A program made the translations under genes and the position numbers. A model generated the notes under the pieces. It saw only the letters and a program-made list of their open reading frames with translations, made no database searches and was not told the origin of the DNA. Positions 10,665 to 19,614 of a stretch of DNA of 64,000 nt are shown here, piece after piece. Where the stretch lies: the NCBI GenBank assembly GCA_943349825.1, contig CALQZQ010000005.1:1-64000 (forward strand), read 5' to 3'. The stretch comes from Candidatus Peribacteria bacterium (GTDB lineage Bacteria > Patescibacteriota > Gracilibacteria > UBA1369 > 2-02-FULL-48-14). Numbering within the stretch: the first letter of the stretch is position 1; every line of letters starts with the position of its first letter.

Positions 10665-11471
10665 TTATTGTTTCATGAAGACCTCTGATAGCTCGATTGT
10701 GTTGTCTGGTTTTCTTATCAGGAAACTATCCGTTATTGTTTTACTGGGTTTTGGCTTCATGGCTTTGATTTTATTTGCGAGCGTTCGTTTCAGATTTCTG
10801 AAGGCTTGATTCGTGTATTCATATTTGAACTCTTTTTCCACGAGTGCTGACAAAGGTACTTTCCTTTGATATTCGGTTAGGGCCAGGTTGAAAAGCATTT
10901 GTGGAAAACTGCCTTTAATGAAAGTGTGTATTTTTTTGTTTTGATAAGAAATCCTACCAGTGCTGGTGTCGAAGTAAAGATGCTCGGTATCCATTTCAGG
11001 AGGGACAATGTTCTCTTTCGTGTAGTTTAAATCGTTGAGAGCACTCAGCTTAAGATTGTGAGTTACAACTGTATTGAGTTCTTTTGCACGTCTTTTTGCT
11101 TCAAATACAGCATTACTGAGCTTTGATTCTCCTTTTATTTGGATTTCATTTTTTCCATTTTGTACGAAAATAAAAGGTTTTATTCCTTGGAATAAAGAAT
11201 TTTTCTTAGGATCAGTCTTTTCAAGAAACTCCTGAATCCAAACTAATGCTGGAGTTTTTAATTTTGTGTTTTTCTCAGTATTTAAATACTTGCATAAGGG
11301 TGCTAAGAAAACTGCATCCAAAAAATTAAAGTAATCTCTGACTAAATAATGAAATTCAGAAACCTTTTTAAGATCTTCGGAAATAGGTTCGTCTAAAGTG
11401 TAGGTTTGTATCAAATCTACTTTATCGTTCAGGAGACTTATAGCGTCGGTCTTATTTAATGCAATAGACAT
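10665..11471 (-). CDS. Conserved hypothetical in phage-like block
   Basis: 268 aa ORF with intact start and stop, same direction as methylases. Confidence 0.6.
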   Translation of the reverse strand: MSIALNKTDAISLLNDKVDLIQTYTLDEPISEDLKKVSEFHYLVRDYFNFLDAVFLAPLCKYLNTEKNTKLKTPALVWIQEFLEKTDPKKNSLFQGIKPFIFVQNGKNEIQIKGESKLSNAVFEAKRRAKELNTVVTHNLKLSALNDLNYTKENIVPPEMDTEHLYFDTSTGRISYQNKKIHTFIKGSFPQMLFNLALTEYQRKVPLSALVEKEFKYEYTNQAFRNLKRTLANKIKAMKPKPSKTITDSFLIRKPDNTIELSEVFMKQ

Positions 11472-11524
11472 TTGAATACTTAAATTTTTTCTTTGCTAAA
11501 ATATACCACGGTTTGTTCACGCCT

Positions 11525-11659
11525 ATGACCAAACTTAACAAAAATCAGAAAAGAGATAAACTCCGCTTCACGGTCACTTTTTGTGAAGATGAAGAAGAAA
11601 ATGAACGTGCTTTTGAAAATGCCGTTCGTATCATTTTAAGACCGCCTCAACGTGACTAA
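11525..11659 (+). CDS. Small ORF (44 aa) overlapping the zinc-ribbon gene
   Basis: MTKLNKNQKRDKLRFTVTFCEDEEENERAFENAVRIILRPPQRD*; stop overlaps the GTG start at 11652. Confidence 0.5.
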   Translation: MTKLNKNQKRDKLRFTVTFCEDEEENERAFENAVRIILRPPQRD

Positions 11660-12746
11660 GTATCTCAAAGAACGAGAATACTACGAAGACCGCTACGACC
11701 GGTCTACTGTTGATGGTGCTCGCTGGTATGAAAACCGAATTGAAAAAATAGAGGGGTCCAAAAAATCTCGCCACATTCTTTCGAATCTTATGCTCTACTG
11801 CTACACAGGTCAGCGATGGAAGAGTCGTGAGGAGACCATCAGCCACTGGATGCAGAGAGACCGGGCTTACGACGATATGATGGAAAACACGCCGGTTCCT
11901 AAAGATGTGACTTGTTTTATGTGTAATCGGCCGATGGAGCTCATGGACAGGTTTGGCCACTATGGTTTCGGCAAAGACCCCCATCGTATTGATTTTTACT
12001 TCAGATGCGCAGACTGCCACGTTGGTATGAAGATCAAGGATGGCGTGAGGGAGCACATGATTCCTTGGATGTGTCCGAAGTGTAAAAGGCGGATGAAGTC
12101 GGAGTCGAAGAAGACTAAAAATGAAATCCGTACCCGTGATTGGTGCGAATACTGTGGCTATCAGAAGGAAGATGTTTTTGATCTGACCCCTCCTGAGCCC
12201 GAAAAGGTTGTGGAAGTGGATCAGGAAGAGGAACGCCGATTTCGGGAGGATAAGCTTCGGTTTTGTTTAAGCAACGACGAAGGGTTTGAATACGAAAGGT
12301 CTGTGAGGAGGATGGAGGATGTGAAAAGAGTCATGGATGATATCCATGCTCGTGAAGAAGAACGCAAGGGACGCTTAAAAGACCATCCAAAAGGCTTTGC
12401 TCTTGAAGAAGGTGGCTATAGCTGTTTCATGTGTGGAGAACACCTTCCACCTTTCGACAACTGGTACGACAAGTATGGCATAAAGTGCATGAGCTGCCAG
12501 CACGCTTTGGAGCGTCGGACGGTGCCACTGAAATACTTCAAGAATCACAAGCTTTGGTACACGTCTTATCAACTGCAGTCCGAGTTTAAGCTCCATTCCC
12601 AAACGATTCGTAAGCTTGTCCGGGAGGGAAAGTTAAAGGCCCATTTGATTGAAGGCGCGAATGGGCGTGCGGGGTTTTATGTGTTTCCGAAGAAGGAAAA
12701 TAAAGAGGTTTTGATTTTACTGAAGTCGTCTGTAGTAGAGGCTTAA
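11652..12746 (+). CDS. Multi-zinc-ribbon protein with C-terminal HTH-like segment
   Basis: CFMCNRPM, CADCHVG, CPKCKRRM, CEYCGYQ, CFMCGEHL, CMSCQHA CxxC knuckles; LQSEFKLHSQTIRKLVREGKLKAHL. Confidence 0.7.
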   Translation: MTKYLKEREYYEDRYDRSTVDGARWYENRIEKIEGSKKSRHILSNLMLYCYTGQRWKSREETISHWMQRDRAYDDMMENTPVPKDVTCFMCNRPMELMDRFGHYGFGKDPHRIDFYFRCADCHVGMKIKDGVREHMIPWMCPKCKRRMKSESKKTKNEIRTRDWCEYCGYQKEDVFDLTPPEPEKVVEVDQEEERRFREDKLRFCLSNDEGFEYERSVRRMEDVKRVMDDIHAREEERKGRLKDHPKGFALEEGGYSCFMCGEHLPPFDNWYDKYGIKCMSCQHALERRTVPLKYFKNHKLWYTSYQLQSEFKLHSQTIRKLVREGKLKAHLIEGANGRAGFYVFPKKENKEVLILLKSSVVEA

Positions 12747-12795
12747 GTTTATAAAGTATCCAAAAGGAGTATAGTCTTTTGGTATAAACATCTGC

Positions 12796-13278
12796 ATGAA
12801 ACAAAAAGACCTTCTCCAGGTTACTCAAGAACAACTTTCTAGGACTCTATCATTTTTTCCACGAGCTGAAACGAAAGCTTCGATAATACTAGGGATTAAT
12901 ACTGGTCTGCTTGCTTTGGTTGCATCCAAATTTGAAGCACTATGGTGTTTTGAGTATTGGATGCTCGTAATTTTCATTCCTCTTATTCTGAACAGCTTAA
13001 GTATTTTCTTTTTATACAAAAGCTCTTCTCCTCAGCTTGATGGAGGTGATCATTCACTGGTTTATTTTAGAGGAATCTCAACGTTAAAAGAGAAAGATTA
13101 TATTCAAAAATTTTCAAAGCAGAGTACAAATGATCATATCAACGATATGTTGGCACAGATCTGGAGGAATTCAGAGATCTTGAAGGTGAAATATGACTAT
13201 CTAAGGTATTCCTATATTTTATTGTTAGTATCTATAGTTCCAGTATGTATCACTCTAATACTTTTTAGTTATGAGTGA
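12796..13278 (+). CDS. Pycsar effector-like membrane protein (PycTM/DUF5706-like)
   Basis: 160 aa; FFPRAETKASIILGINTGLLALVASKF N-terminal pattern, TM segments at both ends, overlapping a nucleotide cyclase gene. Confidence 0.8.
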   Translation: MKQKDLLQVTQEQLSRTLSFFPRAETKASIILGINTGLLALVASKFEALWCFEYWMLVIFIPLILNSLSIFFLYKSSSPQLDGGDHSLVYFRGISTLKEKDYIQKFSKQSTNDHINDMLAQIWRNSEILKVKYDYLRYSYILLLVSIVPVCITLILFSYE

Positions 13279-13960
13279 CTTTGAAGATGAATTGATTAGA
13301 GATGTAGGACAGGTTTTAGCCCAAGAATGGTCTCTTAGAACTGGACAGGTGGTTCCAGGAACAGAAGATATCGCTCTAACTGGAGGAGGCGTAACTCTTA
13401 ATGCTACGATGCTCTATGCAGACTTAGCGCGTTCAACAGAGTTACTCTCTTCTTTTGACAAACGGGTCGTCGCAAAAATTATCAAAAGTTTTTTGGCCTG
13501 TTGTGCCAAAATCATTACAAGAGGAGGTGGAGAAATAAGAAGTTTCGATGGTGATCGAATCATGGGTGTTTTTATTGGTGACTCAAAAAATACCAATGCT
13601 GCAAAAGCAGCTATGAAAATTCATTATGCAGTTCAGTTAATTCTTAACCCTAAGCTGAAGGCGAAATACGCCTCTTTAGCAAATACTAAGATCGAACATT
13701 GTGTGGGAATTGACACTGGAGAAATGCTCGTAGTTCGAAGTGGTATAAGAAATAGCAATGATTTAATTTGGGTAGGTCATGCGGCAAATATGGCCGCGAA
13801 ACTGAGTGAAGTGAGGGATCCTCCCTACTATACCTACATAACAAGTGATGTTTTCAAAAAACTAGCTAATGACGGCAAGTATGCAGACTCTGGGAATGGT
13901 CCACTAATGTGGATTGAGACTAATGGTTTCTATAAATCAAACTACCATTGGAGGCCTTAA
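13271..13960 (+). CDS. Class III nucleotide cyclase, PycC-like
   Basis: ATMLYADLARSTELLSSF...GGGEIRSFDGDRIMGVFIG...GIDTGEMLVV...GHAANMAAKL cyclase catalytic pattern; overlaps the effector gene. Confidence 0.85.
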   Translation: MSDFEDELIRDVGQVLAQEWSLRTGQVVPGTEDIALTGGGVTLNATMLYADLARSTELLSSFDKRVVAKIIKSFLACCAKIITRGGGEIRSFDGDRIMGVFIGDSKNTNAAKAAMKIHYAVQLILNPKLKAKYASLANTKIEHCVGIDTGEMLVVRSGIRNSNDLIWVGHAANMAAKLSEVRDPPYYTYITSDVFKKLANDGKYADSGNGPLMWIETNGFYKSNYHWRP

Positions 13961-14014
13961 AATTCTTGAGACTCGGGTGAGGAACGAATGATACTAAAAA
14001 CTGTAAGCCAGTTT

Positions 14015-15580
14015 TTACCTTAGGTTTTGGATTTTTACTACGGAGACCTTATAACCTTGATTCCTTAAACTCTTTGACACGTGCATCAAAGTCATCTTGC
14101 TGAAGAAAGGTATATCTAAGTCTTTTTTTGTATTGCTTATAATCCCAAAAATAACAGTATATTCTTCCCCGTTAGTGTTTGGACGACCATTAATATCTTT
14201 GATCAGAAAATCAGGTGATTTAAGCTCGTCGTTTACTTTTTTCCTAAATTCAGGGTCAAAAAGAAATTCTGCCGACACATAACCCTGATTAAACAAATGA
14301 CTAAGAGTTGCAGATCCAGAATATCTTTTGTTGTGTATAAGCTGCCTCTCTTTGGTATAGACGTCACAAAATTCGAATGTACTTTTCCCTACAATAGGGA
14401 TCAAGTGTGCGTCGACAAGTAAGGCTGAATTAGCTTTTGCTAAAGCTTGATTATATTCACCTTCATTGTCGTGATCGTAGTCAATAAAATTGATACCACA
14501 GGTATCATGTAAAGTTGTTGACCAGAATTTACTGACTGTATCTACTAGATCCGTTTTTACTTCATACCATTTGCCGCCACTCAAAAAGAATGCAACTCCT
14601 GCCTCGTTATATTCGAAATAAATGCATTCATATATCTGCCATGCGTCTTTTGTGAATTGATTTGATGTTGAGAATCTAAATATCGAGTTATCTTCAAGAT
14701 CGTTTAGCTCAACAACTGTTTTGCCACTATTTTTCAACCATTCCTTAAAAGAGCTGATATGAATATCATCCATAATTGCCTCTTTTTTGTTATTCGAGTA
14801 TCTAAAACCACCGTGATCAGTCCAGTCTAATATCTCTGGGATTGTTAACCATAACTTTTCGGGTGATGCTTCATTGATTTCTTTGACTAACTTTTCGTTT
14901 AGCTCAAGTATTTTTTTGCCATCCTGGATTTCCTTTAAGTTATCGATCCACCCAAATTCAACCTTATAATCAGGTTTTTGATACTGTTCCAATGCTGTCT
15001 TCATTATTTCTTTCAAATCTGTCAGATCACATTTGACTGAGACTCTAAGGTAATCTTTACCGTAAAGGATTTTTCCTAGAGCGTCGATTTTCGATTCTCC
15101 GACAACACATCTAACTAAATCTTTTTCTACATCTAGGCCGAACTCATCTGTCGTTACAGGCCTTGCTGATTGGATTCTCGTCTGAATCCCTTCAGATTCT
15201 AGTGTTTTCGTGTCAACACTTTTTAGTGAATTTGGATGAATTGAGTTTAAAGTAGTTATCAATCCAAACCTTTCCTCTATGACGCCGTTTCTAAAAAAAT
15301 GCCTACTTGCTGGACCGAAGGTTAATGCGAAAAATCTATTTTCAACTGTCATCAAGAATAATCCACTCGCACTTGCCGAGAATAAGTGGTTTAAATCTAA
15401 GTTCGGAAATAAATTTTTCCAAACTGGTGGTTTTGTAAATGATGCATTCTGTGAATAAAATGTTCCAACATCAGTTATCCTTGACTCTAATCCGCCTTTT
15501 AAGATTTCTTGTTCTGATTGTGCAAACTCTTTAATCAGGTAAATGGCGAGTGCGTGTGTTTTCTTTGTACTAGATGACAA
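14015..15580 (-). CDS. TIGR04141/DUF6119-like protein (sporadic, often defence-associated)
   Basis: 521 aa; HALAIYLIKEFAQ N-terminus and TVENRFFALTFGPASRHFF segment resemble this family; next to Pycsar pair. Confidence 0.65.
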   Translation of the reverse strand: MSSSTKKTHALAIYLIKEFAQSEQEILKGGLESRITDVGTFYSQNASFTKPPVWKNLFPNLDLNHLFSASASGLFLMTVENRFFALTFGPASRHFFRNGVIEERFGLITTLNSIHPNSLKSVDTKTLESEGIQTRIQSARPVTTDEFGLDVEKDLVRCVVGESKIDALGKILYGKDYLRVSVKCDLTDLKEIMKTALEQYQKPDYKVEFGWIDNLKEIQDGKKILELNEKLVKEINEASPEKLWLTIPEILDWTDHGGFRYSNNKKEAIMDDIHISSFKEWLKNSGKTVVELNDLEDNSIFRFSTSNQFTKDAWQIYECIYFEYNEAGVAFFLSGGKWYEVKTDLVDTVSKFWSTTLHDTCGINFIDYDHDNEGEYNQALAKANSALLVDAHLIPIVGKSTFEFCDVYTKERQLIHNKRYSGSATLSHLFNQGYVSAEFLFDPEFRKKVNDELKSPDFLIKDINGRPNTNGEEYTVIFGIISNTKKDLDIPFFSKMTLMHVSKSLRNQGYKVSVVKIQNLR

Positions 15581-15725
15581 TTTTTGATCTTAAATCAATG
15601 CCAGACTACAACAATAATTGCGCATTAGCAATCCGCCCTTTTTATACTGTCTCAAGTGTCTCATTTAGCCTGAAACACCACAATTGTGTCTCACGGCAAG
15701 AAACGGTAGGATGAGACAGTCCCAA

Positions 15726-15753
15726 GGGTACTAGACCCGAGTGGCCAGCCAAT
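15726..15753 (+). repeat. Cassette repeat R1
   Basis: GGGTACTAGACCCGAGTGGCCAGCCAAT. Confidence 0.9.
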
Positions 15754-15840
15754 GCCTTTTCGAGGATAGCTTTTGGAGCAGGCGTGGTAGACGTTCGAAC
15801 TTTTTAAGCGTATCTTTCTATCATATTTAAAAGACACCCT

Positions 15841-16326
15841 ATGAAAAAATTTACTTCATCGCTTCTCGTACTTTCTCTTCTCACTTTAAGCTCTTGTGAT
15901 TCGACTACTTCTACTGTTGAAGATGCCGAAGAAATCGAAAATACAGAGGCACCGATTACTGCTCCAGTGGTGACTTCACCCAAGAATGGAGATTCTGGTG
16001 AATCTTTCGTTTTGAGCGGAAAGGCTGAGCCTAATACAGAAATTTGGTGGTTGAGCTACAATGAAACTTGTCTATCTGAGAATACTTTTTGGTCTGGTGG
16101 CCAAGAGATTCCAGTTGATGCAAATGGCAACTTTTCTATCGATCTGGACACTACTTGGTTTGGTAATACAGAACCAAGTGAAATTCTCGTCCTTTCTGTT
16201 GATCCTGGTGTCCGTGAACTCAATGGGTATTCTGGAAAAGATGGTTCTTGTTTCCCATCTGAATATGTTACTGATCCTATCGAAATCAACTATACAGGCG
16301 AGTTGAGCGGATGGATGACTCAGTGA
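15841..16326 (+). CDS. Lipoprotein (cassette 1)
   Basis: MKKFTSSLLVLSLLTLSSC lipobox. Confidence 0.8.
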   Translation: MKKFTSSLLVLSLLTLSSCDSTTSTVEDAEEIENTEAPITAPVVTSPKNGDSGESFVLSGKAEPNTEIWWLSYNETCLSENTFWSGGQEIPVDANGNFSIDLDTTWFGNTEPSEILVLSVDPGVRELNGYSGKDGSCFPSEYVTDPIEINYTGELSGWMTQ

Positions 16327-16342
16327 TAATCATCGTTCGAAC

Positions 16343-16365
16343 GGCATCTACGGTTCCCAGCCAAT
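16343..16365 (+). repeat. Cassette repeat R2 (degenerate)
   Basis: GGCATCTACGGTTCCCAGCCAAT; only the CCAGCCAAT end matches well. Confidence 0.5.
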
Positions 16366-16385
16366 ACCTTCGCTAATTCATCCTT

Positions 16386-17183
16386 ATGAATAAAGTTATA
16401 AGCTCACTATTGTTCACGGCTTTCATGTTTTTGTCTGCTTGTAGCCCTGCTATTGGTCAAGATGAGGCTTGGAACATGACAGTGAATTTTTTCCAAAATT
16501 ATGCAGGAGAACCCGAGTTAAATATTGCGGCCGAAATCGATACAGATGAATCGAGTTTTGTTTTTCAAACTTTTAACCAGGAAGAAGATTCGGATGAATT
16601 CAAAGTCACTGGCAAGTTGAGTTGTGAAGGCCAGGAGGGAGATTTTACAGTGGATTGGAATCTAGATGAGAACAATGCATGGACTTTGAAAGATGTTTCC
16701 CTTTATGGATGTGAATACTCTGCGAAACGTGCAAGTGATATTTCTCGTACGACTTTTTTACAAACGATTGCGATTGCTCTGGAGTTTTCTTTTGTTGACG
16801 AAGGGTCTTACCCAGATTTTCCAGATGGGCAATGTTTTGAGTCTGCCGCAAATTCCATTGAACCTTTCAGCAGTATCATGAATACCTATGGGTCTAAAGA
16901 TGATTTCCGAGATACTGGATATTTAGATTATTCTTCAGTTTTATGTCAGGCGTATCCTTACTATATTTCATATGAGGATGGCATGGGCTATGCCCTGATC
17001 GCTGAAGTCCTCGATCCTAATAATTTTACTGAAGCACTTCGCTCTGATGCATTTTGTGACTTAGATACAAGTTCCTTGAATCAGGTCGATTCTTTGGAAG
17101 AGCTTGAGGATAGTCTGACTCCGCTTAGCCAATGTCCTGAAGGAAAGAATGTGTTTTATATTTCCATTCGAAAAGGATACTAG
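16386..17183 (+). CDS. Lipoprotein (cassette 2)
   Basis: MNKVISSLLFTAFMFLSAC lipobox; stop codon TAG lies inside repeat R3. Confidence 0.8.
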   Translation: MNKVISSLLFTAFMFLSACSPAIGQDEAWNMTVNFFQNYAGEPELNIAAEIDTDESSFVFQTFNQEEDSDEFKVTGKLSCEGQEGDFTVDWNLDENNAWTLKDVSLYGCEYSAKRASDISRTTFLQTIAIALEFSFVDEGSYPDFPDGQCFESAANSIEPFSSIMNTYGSKDDFRDTGYLDYSSVLCQAYPYYISYEDGMGYALIAEVLDPNNFTEALRSDAFCDLDTSSLNQVDSLEELEDSLTPLSQCPEGKNVFYISIRKGY

Positions 17184-17200
17184 ACCCACTTAGCCAGCCA
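17175..17200 (+). repeat. Cassette repeat R3
   Basis: GGATACTAGACCCACTTAGCCAGCCA. Confidence 0.85.
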
Positions 17201-17212
17201 TGAGTTGCATGA

Positions 17213-17236
17213 CAAAGCCTTGTGGACCCGCAAGGC
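17213..17236. terminator. Hairpin, probable terminator for the minus-strand sigma operon
   Basis: AGCCTTGTGG...CCGCAAGGCT hairpin immediately after R3. Confidence 0.55.
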
Positions 17237-17261
17237 TAGTTTGCTGGGATAGGTGACTTTC

Positions 17262-17483
17262 TTAAATTTTTTCCAGCTCCCAGTCAATTAAAGCAGCCGC
17301 CTGTTCTGATAGTTCAGAAGACTTGTAATCAATTAAGTTACCGCTAGCTCTTCCACAGCTTAATGTTCCTGATTCATTAGGTATATAAGCAAACCCATTA
17401 GGGTAAGTTTCTTTTAATTTGCTACTTACTTCTTCACAGCTTGTTCCTGGGTCAGCCGACACACCGGCGATGCGTGATCTCAC
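17262..17483 (-). CDS. Small protein coupled to the sigma factor
   Basis: 73 aa; GTG start overlaps the TGA stop of the sigma gene by 4 nt. Confidence 0.5.
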   Translation of the reverse strand: MRSRIAGVSADPGTSCEEVSSKLKETYPNGFAYIPNESGTLSCGRASGNLIDYKSSELSEQAAALIDWELEKI

Positions 17484-18247
17484 CTCACATCTTTCATCGC
17501 TTCTCTCAACTTTTTCAGAGCCGCCCCTTTTAGGTGAAAAACTCTTGAGGAAGAAATACCTAGTTCTCTTCCGATACTACTCAGCGTGACTTCATCTGTG
17601 GTATCCTCTTCTAAATAGTAGGCTTCTAGGATTCTACGCTCTCTTGGTTGAAGCACCTCGCCGGTCATTGCATTGCTTAAAGTCAGGTCAAATTCTCGTT
17701 GGATTAAGTCTGCTTCTGCATCTCCGTCATAGGCAATTTTTCTTAGGTCATGGTCTGGAAGTTTGTCTAAAGAAGCTTTTTTCATTATTAGATTTTTCTC
17801 CCGCCTCACACGAAATCTTTCTACAGATATCTGTAAAGATTCAGCCATCTCTTCAACAGTCGGGGGAGTACCGTCGGGTTTTGTTAAGTGGTCCCGTGCT
17901 TGAGCCATCCTGTGTGCTGCGGCTCTGATTCTTCTTGGTACGAAATCATTTTCTCTAATAAAGTCTAGCATTGCACCCCTAATCCTAGGCCTTACATATG
18001 CCTCTAATTTCACTCCCCTGCTTGGATCAAAAGACGAAGTAAGCTTTAGTAAGGCTATTTGTCCCTCTTGGATTAAATCATCCAAATCTTCTGGTCTCAA
18101 CTGCAACTGGAACATTAGTTTTCTTGCAATCTGGTCCACCGCTTTAGATAAACCACCAGCTGTAGTCTCTATACTAGAGGGGACCACAGCTCCGACGACT
18201 ATATCTGGCGTGCTTCCAATCGAATCTTCGTTTATTGAATCAAGCAT
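17480..18247 (-). CDS. Sigma-70 family factor (FliA/SigF-like, group 3)
   Basis: DDLIQEGQIALLKLTSSFDPSRGVKLEAYVRPRIRGAMLDFIRENDFVPRRIR and ERRILEAYYLEEDTTDEVTLSSIGRELGISSSRVFHLKGAALKKLRE. Confidence 0.9.
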   Translation of the reverse strand: MLDSINEDSIGSTPDIVVGAVVPSSIETTAGGLSKAVDQIARKLMFQLQLRPEDLDDLIQEGQIALLKLTSSFDPSRGVKLEAYVRPRIRGAMLDFIRENDFVPRRIRAAAHRMAQARDHLTKPDGTPPTVEEMAESLQISVERFRVRREKNLIMKKASLDKLPDHDLRKIAYDGDAEADLIQREFDLTLSNAMTGEVLQPRERRILEAYYLEEDTTDEVTLSSIGRELGISSSRVFHLKGAALKKLREAMKDVR

Positions 18248-18310
18248 TGGGAAAATAATGTACAGCTAGAGTAACATTTTTTACTATTTTGGCAATAGTC
18301 GTAGCTATGC

Positions 18311-18336
18311 GTAATAGATCCGAGTGGCCAGCCAAT
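18311..18336 (+). repeat. Cassette repeat R4
   Basis: GTAATAGATCCGAGTGGCCAGCCAAT. Confidence 0.85.
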
Positions 18337-18346
18337 TTTGTTTAAG

Positions 18347-19531
18347 CTAGTAGGCAAGATACACGATGCCATCCACAGAGTAAACCACCACGGGGACGCC
18401 CGCGACAATCTCTCCCTGCCCTTGAATCGTTTTGGTTTCTCCATCATTCATTTTATATTCTACCCCATTCCATAGGGCTGTCGTGCGATGCCCGGCGTTA
18501 TTGCGAGCATCCTTTGCCGCAGCGGCATCTACATAATCCACCCAGACTGCCCCGAATACTCCGTTAGACACAAAAGGGGATACAAATTTCCCCGTTGAAT
18601 CTAAGACCGTATCTTTCCAAGTTTTTCCATCCGTCGTTGTTCGCAGGTGAGCTTCGGCACCAAGATGATAGCCGATCGCAATAGCATTACCATCGACGGA
18701 AATAGCGGGATCGTATCCAGAGGAAATAACTGTCTCATTGCTTCCGTCGAGATTGGCGGTGCGTATCGAATCGAAACCGCTCGACCCTTCTACCGATCGA
18801 TCGTCGCGCCACACAAGCGTGGAGCCAGATATCGCCACGATGGCTGTCGTTGTGTTGAGTGTTGAGAGCTCCCAACCGTCAACCCCATTCCCTACAGCAA
18901 TCTGCAACGCGCCAACACCATCCATAGCACCGGTTTGTGCATTCGTCTTTGGTGCATCGACCCATACCACGGCAAAACCGTCACCAGTCCAATCCATCGA
19001 TGGGATGGGGCCGCCATCCTGTTCGCGAGCACCAACGGTAGCTGGCGTTGTCCAGGTTATTAAATCTGTACTCGATGATGCCATGATTGCCGTGGAGGTC
19101 ACCCACGCGACAACAACGCGATCCTCACTTGCAGCAATCGTTGGACCACCCGTTGAAGGTTGAAGAGTCGTGACCCGATGTCGCTGACCATTTGATTCAA
19201 CGACAATAATATCCGTACCATCGGTCAGTACAACGAGAGGCTCTTCGTTCCAATTCGTTATTGCGCGTTGGGAGCGCAGTGGCAACGATCCGGATCCAAG
19301 TTCTATCACGTTCTTAAATGCTGAAACCGTTGTGCCTTCATTAGGAGTTTCTTGACTGGACGATTCTCCGGAATCTGCCGTTTCTTCTGTATCCATTGGG
19401 ATATTGCCAGCTGAGGGCGAAAGGTAGCCGGGATCATTGGTCGCAATAATAACAATCACCGTTACCCCAATAGCAAGAACAATGATACCTATGGATAACA
19501 AAACGAATCGTGAAGTGGAAAGGCTGCGCAT
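18347..19531 (-). CDS. Secreted/membrane-anchored beta-propeller (BNR/sialidase-like)
   Basis: N-terminal TM; repeated pattern such as TDLITWTTPATV, TTDGKTWKDTVLDS. Confidence 0.7.
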   Translation of the reverse strand: MRSLSTSRFVLLSIGIIVLAIGVTVIVIIATNDPGYLSPSAGNIPMDTEETADSGESSSQETPNEGTTVSAFKNVIELGSGSLPLRSQRAITNWNEEPLVVLTDGTDIIVVESNGQRHRVTTLQPSTGGPTIAASEDRVVVAWVTSTAIMASSSTDLITWTTPATVGAREQDGGPIPSMDWTGDGFAVVWVDAPKTNAQTGAMDGVGALQIAVGNGVDGWELSTLNTTTAIVAISGSTLVWRDDRSVEGSSGFDSIRTANLDGSNETVISSGYDPAISVDGNAIAIGYHLGAEAHLRTTTDGKTWKDTVLDSTGKFVSPFVSNGVFGAVWVDYVDAAAAKDARNNAGHRTTALWNGVEYKMNDGETKTIQGQGEIVAGVPVVVYSVDGIVYLAY

Positions 19532-19614
19532 AGGCCGTTCTATTACTAAAATTATTAATCCCTAACTCGAGCGTACTTCTTTCTTTTCGCCGCTGTCAAC
19601 GTTGACCTACGGAT

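Noticed and set aside
13965-13985. Possible reverse-oriented cassette repeat (ACTCGGGT) after the cyclase gene
   Set aside because: Only an 8 bp match, which is expected by chance at this scale.
15726-15800. tRNA-like resemblance (CCGAGTGGCCAGCC plus GTTCGAAC)
   Set aside because: No acceptor, anticodon or T-stem pairing can be drawn; other copies lack the GTTCGAAC part.
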